Part shown: in pieces, positions 60,916 through 64,000 of the stretch | How positions within the stretch are numbered: position 1 is the first letter of the stretch | Layout: every line of letters starts with the position of its first letter | Assembly (NCBI GenBank): GCA_002150995.1 | Contig: MDHJ01000001.1 | Span: forward strand, 310,001-374,000 | Reading direction: 5' to 3' | Length of the DNA: 64,000 nt | From: Clavibacter michiganensis | GTDB taxonomy: Bacteria; Actinomycetota; Actinomycetes; Actinomycetales; Microbacteriaceae | Notes under the pieces: generated by a model | The model's input: only the letters and a program-made list of their open reading frames with translations | Told to the model about the DNA's origin: nothing | Databases searched by the model: none | Made by a program: the position numbers and the translations under genes

Positions 60916-61838
60916 CCCTTGACGGCGCCGCCGCCGAGGCCGGCCACGAGGTACTTGCGCGCGAAGACCGCGATGAGCACCACGGGGATCACGAGCGCGA
61001 TGCTCGCCGCCGCGAGCGTCTGGTAGGTGGAGATGTCGTCCGCCCCCTTCTGGGCGGCGATGAAGACGGGGATCGTGACGGCCTGGTTCTGCGTGAGCGT
61101 GAGCGCCACGAGGTACTCCTGGAACGCGACGAGGAGGGTGAACACGCCCGCCGTCACGAGGCCGGGGCCCATGAGCGGCACGATGACGCGGCGGAACGCG
61201 CCGAAGCGGCTGCAGCCGTCGATCATCGCGGCCTCGTCGAGCTCGGTCGGGATGTCGCGGAAGAACCCGACGAGCAGCAGCAGCGTGAACGGCATGTTCA
61301 CCGCCACGAGCGCGGCGACCAGGGCGATCTTGGTGTCGTAGATCCCGAGCGCCTGGCTCATCTCGTAGAACGGCAGCACCACGGCGAACCGCGGGATCGT
61401 CCGCAGCACCACGGCGAGCACCAGCAGGATCGGCCCGACGACCCCCGCGTACCGGGCGAACGCGTACGCGGCGGGGGCGCCGACGACGAGGGCGACCACC
61501 ACCGTGAGCCCGGCCACGATGAACGTGTTGACGAGCACCTCGGCGAACAGGGTGCCGCGCCACAGGTCGACGAAGGCGTCGAGGCGCGGCTCGAAGATCC
61601 ACGTCGGCGGGTTGGTGAAGGCGTCCTGGAACGGCTTGACGGCCGTGAGCAGCGCCCACAGGAACGGGCTGAGCGCGACGATGACGATGACGACGAGCGC
61701 GGCGCCGGCCCACAGCGAGCCGATGCGCTCGCGGCGCCGGCGCTCCCGCGCGGTGAGCGTGCGGCCGGATTCGGTGGGGCCGTCGCCGCGGGGCACGCGG
61801 GTCCGGCCGGTGGGCACGAGCGGGGTGGATGCGGTCAT
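60912..61838 (-). CDS. ABC sugar importer permease, MalG type
   Basis: A 308-residue membrane protein with six helices after a basic N-terminus (ERRRRERIGSLWAG). The EAA loop reads LDEAAMIDGCSRFGAFRRVIVPLMGPG; the tail ends VAGLGGGAVKG. ATGA overlaps both sides. Works with the MalF-type partner and needs an ATPase encoded elsewhere. Confidence 0.93.
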   Translation of the reverse strand: MTASTPLVPTGRTRVPRGDGPTESGRTLTARERRRRERIGSLWAGAALVVIVIVALSPFLWALLTAVKPFQDAFTNPPTWIFEPRLDAFVDLWRGTLFAEVLVNTFIVAGLTVVVALVVGAPAAYAFARYAGVVGPILLVLAVVLRTIPRFAVVLPFYEMSQALGIYDTKIALVAALVAVNMPFTLLLLVGFFRDIPTELDEAAMIDGCSRFGAFRRVIVPLMGPGLVTAGVFTLLVAFQEYLVALTLTQNQAVTIPVFIAAQKGADDISTYQTLAAASIALVIPVVLIAVFARKYLVAGLGGGAVKG

Positions 61839-62698
61839 GCGGCCCGCGCCCCCTTCCAGGTCTGTCGGAGGAACGGGATCAGCAGCACGAGCGTGATGAC
61901 GATGGTCACCACGTTCACCGCGCTCGCCACCCCCAGCCGGTACGACTCCCCGAGGGCCACCTGGTAGACGAACACCATGAGGGACTCGGTGCCGACGCTG
62001 CCGGCCGCCGGGGTGATGATCCGGATCGAGTCGAACACCTTGAGGCTGTCCATCAGGCTGATGAGCGTCACGAACGAGAACAGCGGCGCGAGCAGCGGCA
62101 CGATCATGTAGCGCTGGCGCTGCCACCACCCGGCGCCGTCGAGCTGCGCGGCCTCGAGCGGCTCCTCGGGGAGCGTCTGCAGGCCCGCGAGGAGCACGAG
62201 GATCACGAACGGCGTCTCGTGCCAGAGCGCGTGCAGGCCGATGAGCACGCGGGCGGGCCCGGTCTCCGTCAGCCAGTCCACGTGGATCCCGAACACCGCG
62301 AGGCCCTGGTTCACGACGCCGCCGAAGATGTCGTTGAAGAGCCAGGAGAAGTTGAGCGCGCCGATGACCGTGGGCACCACGTAGCTCGCCATGAGCAGCC
62401 CGAGGATCACCATGCGGCCCCGCTCGATGCGGTTCAGCAGCAGCGCGATGCCGTAGCCGACGATGAGCTTCGCGACCGTCATGACGATCGCGTACGTGAT
62501 GGTGAACGCGGCGTCCCGGCCGAAGCGGCGGTCGGTGAAGATCTCGACGTAGTTGGCCACGCCGTTGAAGACGCCCGGCTGGCCGACGGGCACGTTCTGG
62601 AAGCTCCAGACGAGGGTCGTGATCAGCGGCACGATCAGGAGCCCCGCCATCAGGATGATGGCGGGGGCCGTGAACGCGGCGAAGGTCTTGAGCCTCAT
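61835..62698 (-). CDS. ABC sugar importer permease, MalF type
   Basis: A 287-residue membrane protein: six helices, EAA loop EEPLEAAQLDGAGWWQRQRYMIVPLL. The N-terminal region is short, as in trehalose- or alpha-glucoside-type systems. Separated from the binding-protein gene by 55 bases that contain GCCCGG/CCGGGC inverted repeats. Confidence 0.93.
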   Translation of the reverse strand: MRLKTFAAFTAPAIILMAGLLIVPLITTLVWSFQNVPVGQPGVFNGVANYVEIFTDRRFGRDAAFTITYAIVMTVAKLIVGYGIALLLNRIERGRMVILGLLMASYVVPTVIGALNFSWLFNDIFGGVVNQGLAVFGIHVDWLTETGPARVLIGLHALWHETPFVILVLLAGLQTLPEEPLEAAQLDGAGWWQRQRYMIVPLLAPLFSFVTLISLMDSLKVFDSIRIITPAAGSVGTESLMVFVYQVALGESYRLGVASAVNVVTIVITLVLLIPFLRQTWKGARAA

Positions 62699-62753
62699 GC
62701 CCGGCTGCCGGGCGCGGAGCCCGGACGGGTGCCGCTGCGGGTGGATCCGCGCA

Positions 62754-64000
62754 TCAGGGCGCGAAGCCCGCCGTGGCGATGGCCTGCACGGCCGCCGCCT
62801 GCAGCTGCGCGGCGCCGTCCGTGGAGGACAGCGTGCCGTCGACGACCTGCGCGAGGATCGGCGCCATCGCGGCGAACACGTCGGACATGTACGGCACGAG
62901 CGGCAGGCCGTTCGGCTTCTCGCTCTCGAGCACGTCGCGCGCGGCCTCCTCGAACGGGAGGTCGGCGGCCTGCGCCTGCGTGGTGCGGGCCGGGATCGTG
63001 GCCTTGGCGGCCTCGGTCGCGGCGTCCGCGCCGGTCGCGACGCCGAGCAGGTCGAAGAGGAGGTCCTTGTCGACCTCCGAGTTGGCGGCGATCGAGAGCC
63101 CGTCGACCGAGAGGCTGGTGGCGGGGGTGCCGCCCTCCTGCACGGACGGCGGCACGGCGAACGCGAAGTCGTCGAAGTTCTCCGTCTGGCCCTCGTCGAG
63201 CAGCGCGGAGACGCGGCCGGCGAACAGCATCGACATGGCGGCCTGGCCGGTCTGCAGCTGCGTGATGACCTCGGGCGACGACCACGAGGTCGACTGCGAG
63301 CTCATCTGCTGGTACGTGGCGCGGAGGGTGTCGAGCGCGGCGATCGACTCGGGGGTGTCGAGCGTCGGGGTCGCGGATCCGTCCTCGAACCAGGTGCCGC
63401 CGAGCGAGCCGAGGTACTGGTTGTAGGCGCTCGAGTTGTCGCCGGCTGCGTTGAAGGGGAGGGCCAGCGGGTTCGCCATGCCGGTCTCCGTGCGGATGGT
63501 GTCGGCGGCGGCGTACATCTCCTCGAAGGTGGTCGGCACCTCGATGCCGAGGTCGGAGAGGATGTCCTCTCGGTAGATGAAGATGATCGTGCCCCAGAAC
63601 GTGGGGATGCCGACCTGCTTCCCGTCGTACTGCAGCGACTCCAGGAGCGTCGGGTCGATGTCGTCGATGGCGAGCTCGTCGCCCGCGTCCGCGATGCGGT
63701 CGTCGAGCGGCTCGATCCAGCCGCGCTCCGCGTAGAGCGGGTAGACGGTGCCGTAGACCTCGACGAGGTCGTAGCTGGGGTTCGCGCCCGACATGGACTG
63801 CACGGCGCGCTGGTTCTGGCCGCCGAAGTCGGTGGTCGGCGCGTTGACCGTGAGGTTCCCGCCCGTGCACCCGGTGGCGATCGCGTCGGTGAACGGGTTC
63901 GTGGAGGGGCTGTTGTAGGAGAGGACGTTGACGGTCGTCTTCGCGTCCGGCTGCGGGATGTCGCAGGCGACGCCCGCGCCTCCCACGTCGGCGCCGGCGC
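62754..64000 (-). CDS. ABC sugar importer substrate-binding protein, N-terminus beyond window
   Basis: A 415-residue fragment open to the right edge; the signal peptide lies outside the window. Type 1 solute-binding features: SYNSPSTNPFTDAIATG, GANPSYDLVEVYGTVYPLYAERGWIEPLDD, GIPTFWGTIIFIYREDIL and MSMLFAGRVSALLDEG. A Cys near the visible N-terminus (VACDIPQP) is probably after the mature start. Delivers alpha-glucosides to the following permeases. An internal GTG at 63986 is not the true start. Confidence 0.88.
   Translation of the reverse strand, partial: AGADVGGAGVACDIPQPDAKTTVNVLSYNSPSTNPFTDAIATGCTGGNLTVNAPTTDFGGQNQRAVQSMSGANPSYDLVEVYGTVYPLYAERGWIEPLDDRIADAGDELAIDDIDPTLLESLQYDGKQVGIPTFWGTIIFIYREDILSDLGIEVPTTFEEMYAAADTIRTETGMANPLALPFNAAGDNSSAYNQYLGSLGGTWFEDGSATPTLDTPESIAALDTLRATYQQMSSQSTSWSSPEVITQLQTGQAAMSMLFAGRVSALLDEGQTENFDDFAFAVPPSVQEGGTPATSLSVDGLSIAANSEVDKDLLFDLLGVATGADAATEAAKATIPARTTQAQAADLPFEEAARDVLESEKPNGLPLVPYMSDVFAAMAPILAQVVDGTLSSTDGAAQLQAAAVQAIATAGFAP

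Noticed and set aside
1..64000. Prophage, integrative element, CRISPR array or tRNA genes
   Set aside because: I found no integrase, transposase, phage structural gene, regular spacer array or tRNA-like cloverleaf; this was by eye, so a tRNA scan would be decisive.

Overview
The window is 64 kb of very G+C-rich DNA (coding third positions are almost all G or C). It is densely packed, with many ATGA, GTGA and TTGA stop/start overlaps. Its proteins look actinobacterial: four Asp23 proteins, a DUF7882-type small protein, membrane-anchored DUF1524 nuclease architecture, and sugar ABC importers without their own ATPase. A Microbacteriaceae genome, most like the plant-associated genus Clavibacter, is my best inference. 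I see no rRNA, tRNA, CRISPR array, transposase or integrase.

Layout. 0-3.7 kb: small accessory genes, one frameshifted P-loop kinase and three copies of a 26-bp palindrome. 3.7-10.2 kb: threonine aldolase, a TetR-controlled quinone oxidoreductase, DUF2254, NUDIX hydrolase and a sulfide:quinone oxidoreductase-type enzyme. 10.3-14.7 kb: an envelope-stress island with an ECF-type sigma factor, four Asp23-family proteins (one with an LEA-like tail) and an aquaporin. 14.8-15.9 kb: DUF805 and a secreted protein behind a putative Zur box. 16-30.5 kb: a complete uronate-oligosaccharide locus (heparinase II/III, DeoR/LacI hybrid regulator, DUF2264, ABC importer, DUF624, GH88, FAH, KduD, KduI, KDG kinase, KDPG aldolase) leading to pyruvate and glyceraldehyde-3-phosphate.

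30.5-41.4 kb: one minus-strand operon encodes a small membrane protein, a vWA protein with a long proline-rich cytosolic tail, a 1137-residue tubulin/FtsZ-like GTPase, a 1042-residue membrane protein and a membrane-anchored extracellular HNH (DUF1524) nuclease. It resembles the predicted tubulin-like/vWA membrane-remodelling systems and is the best candidate here for an undescribed system. 41.6-44.1 kb: an ABC-2 exporter with a small exporter protein. 44.3-45.6 kb: a lone DUF1016 (YhcG-type) nuclease with a small coupled ORF. 45.7-49.8 kb: sugar-acid metabolism (SMP-30 lactonase, two SDRs, organophosphate-type MFS transporter). 49.8-52.4 kb: a NarL/LiaR-type two-component system. 53.3-59.2 kb: DHA2 efflux pump, VOC protein, hydrolase, tandem paralogous membrane proteins, and an SDR with a divergent MerR regulator. 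59.3-64 kb: an alpha-glucoside importer operon with GH13 glucosidase; its binding-protein gene runs off the right edge.

Seven genes are interrupted by apparent single-base losses, nearly all inside short G or C runs, and an eighth may be. I read this mainly as residual sequencing or assembly error rather than true gene decay. Those genes are typed as pseudogenes because they are broken in the sequence as given, but their repaired products look normal.
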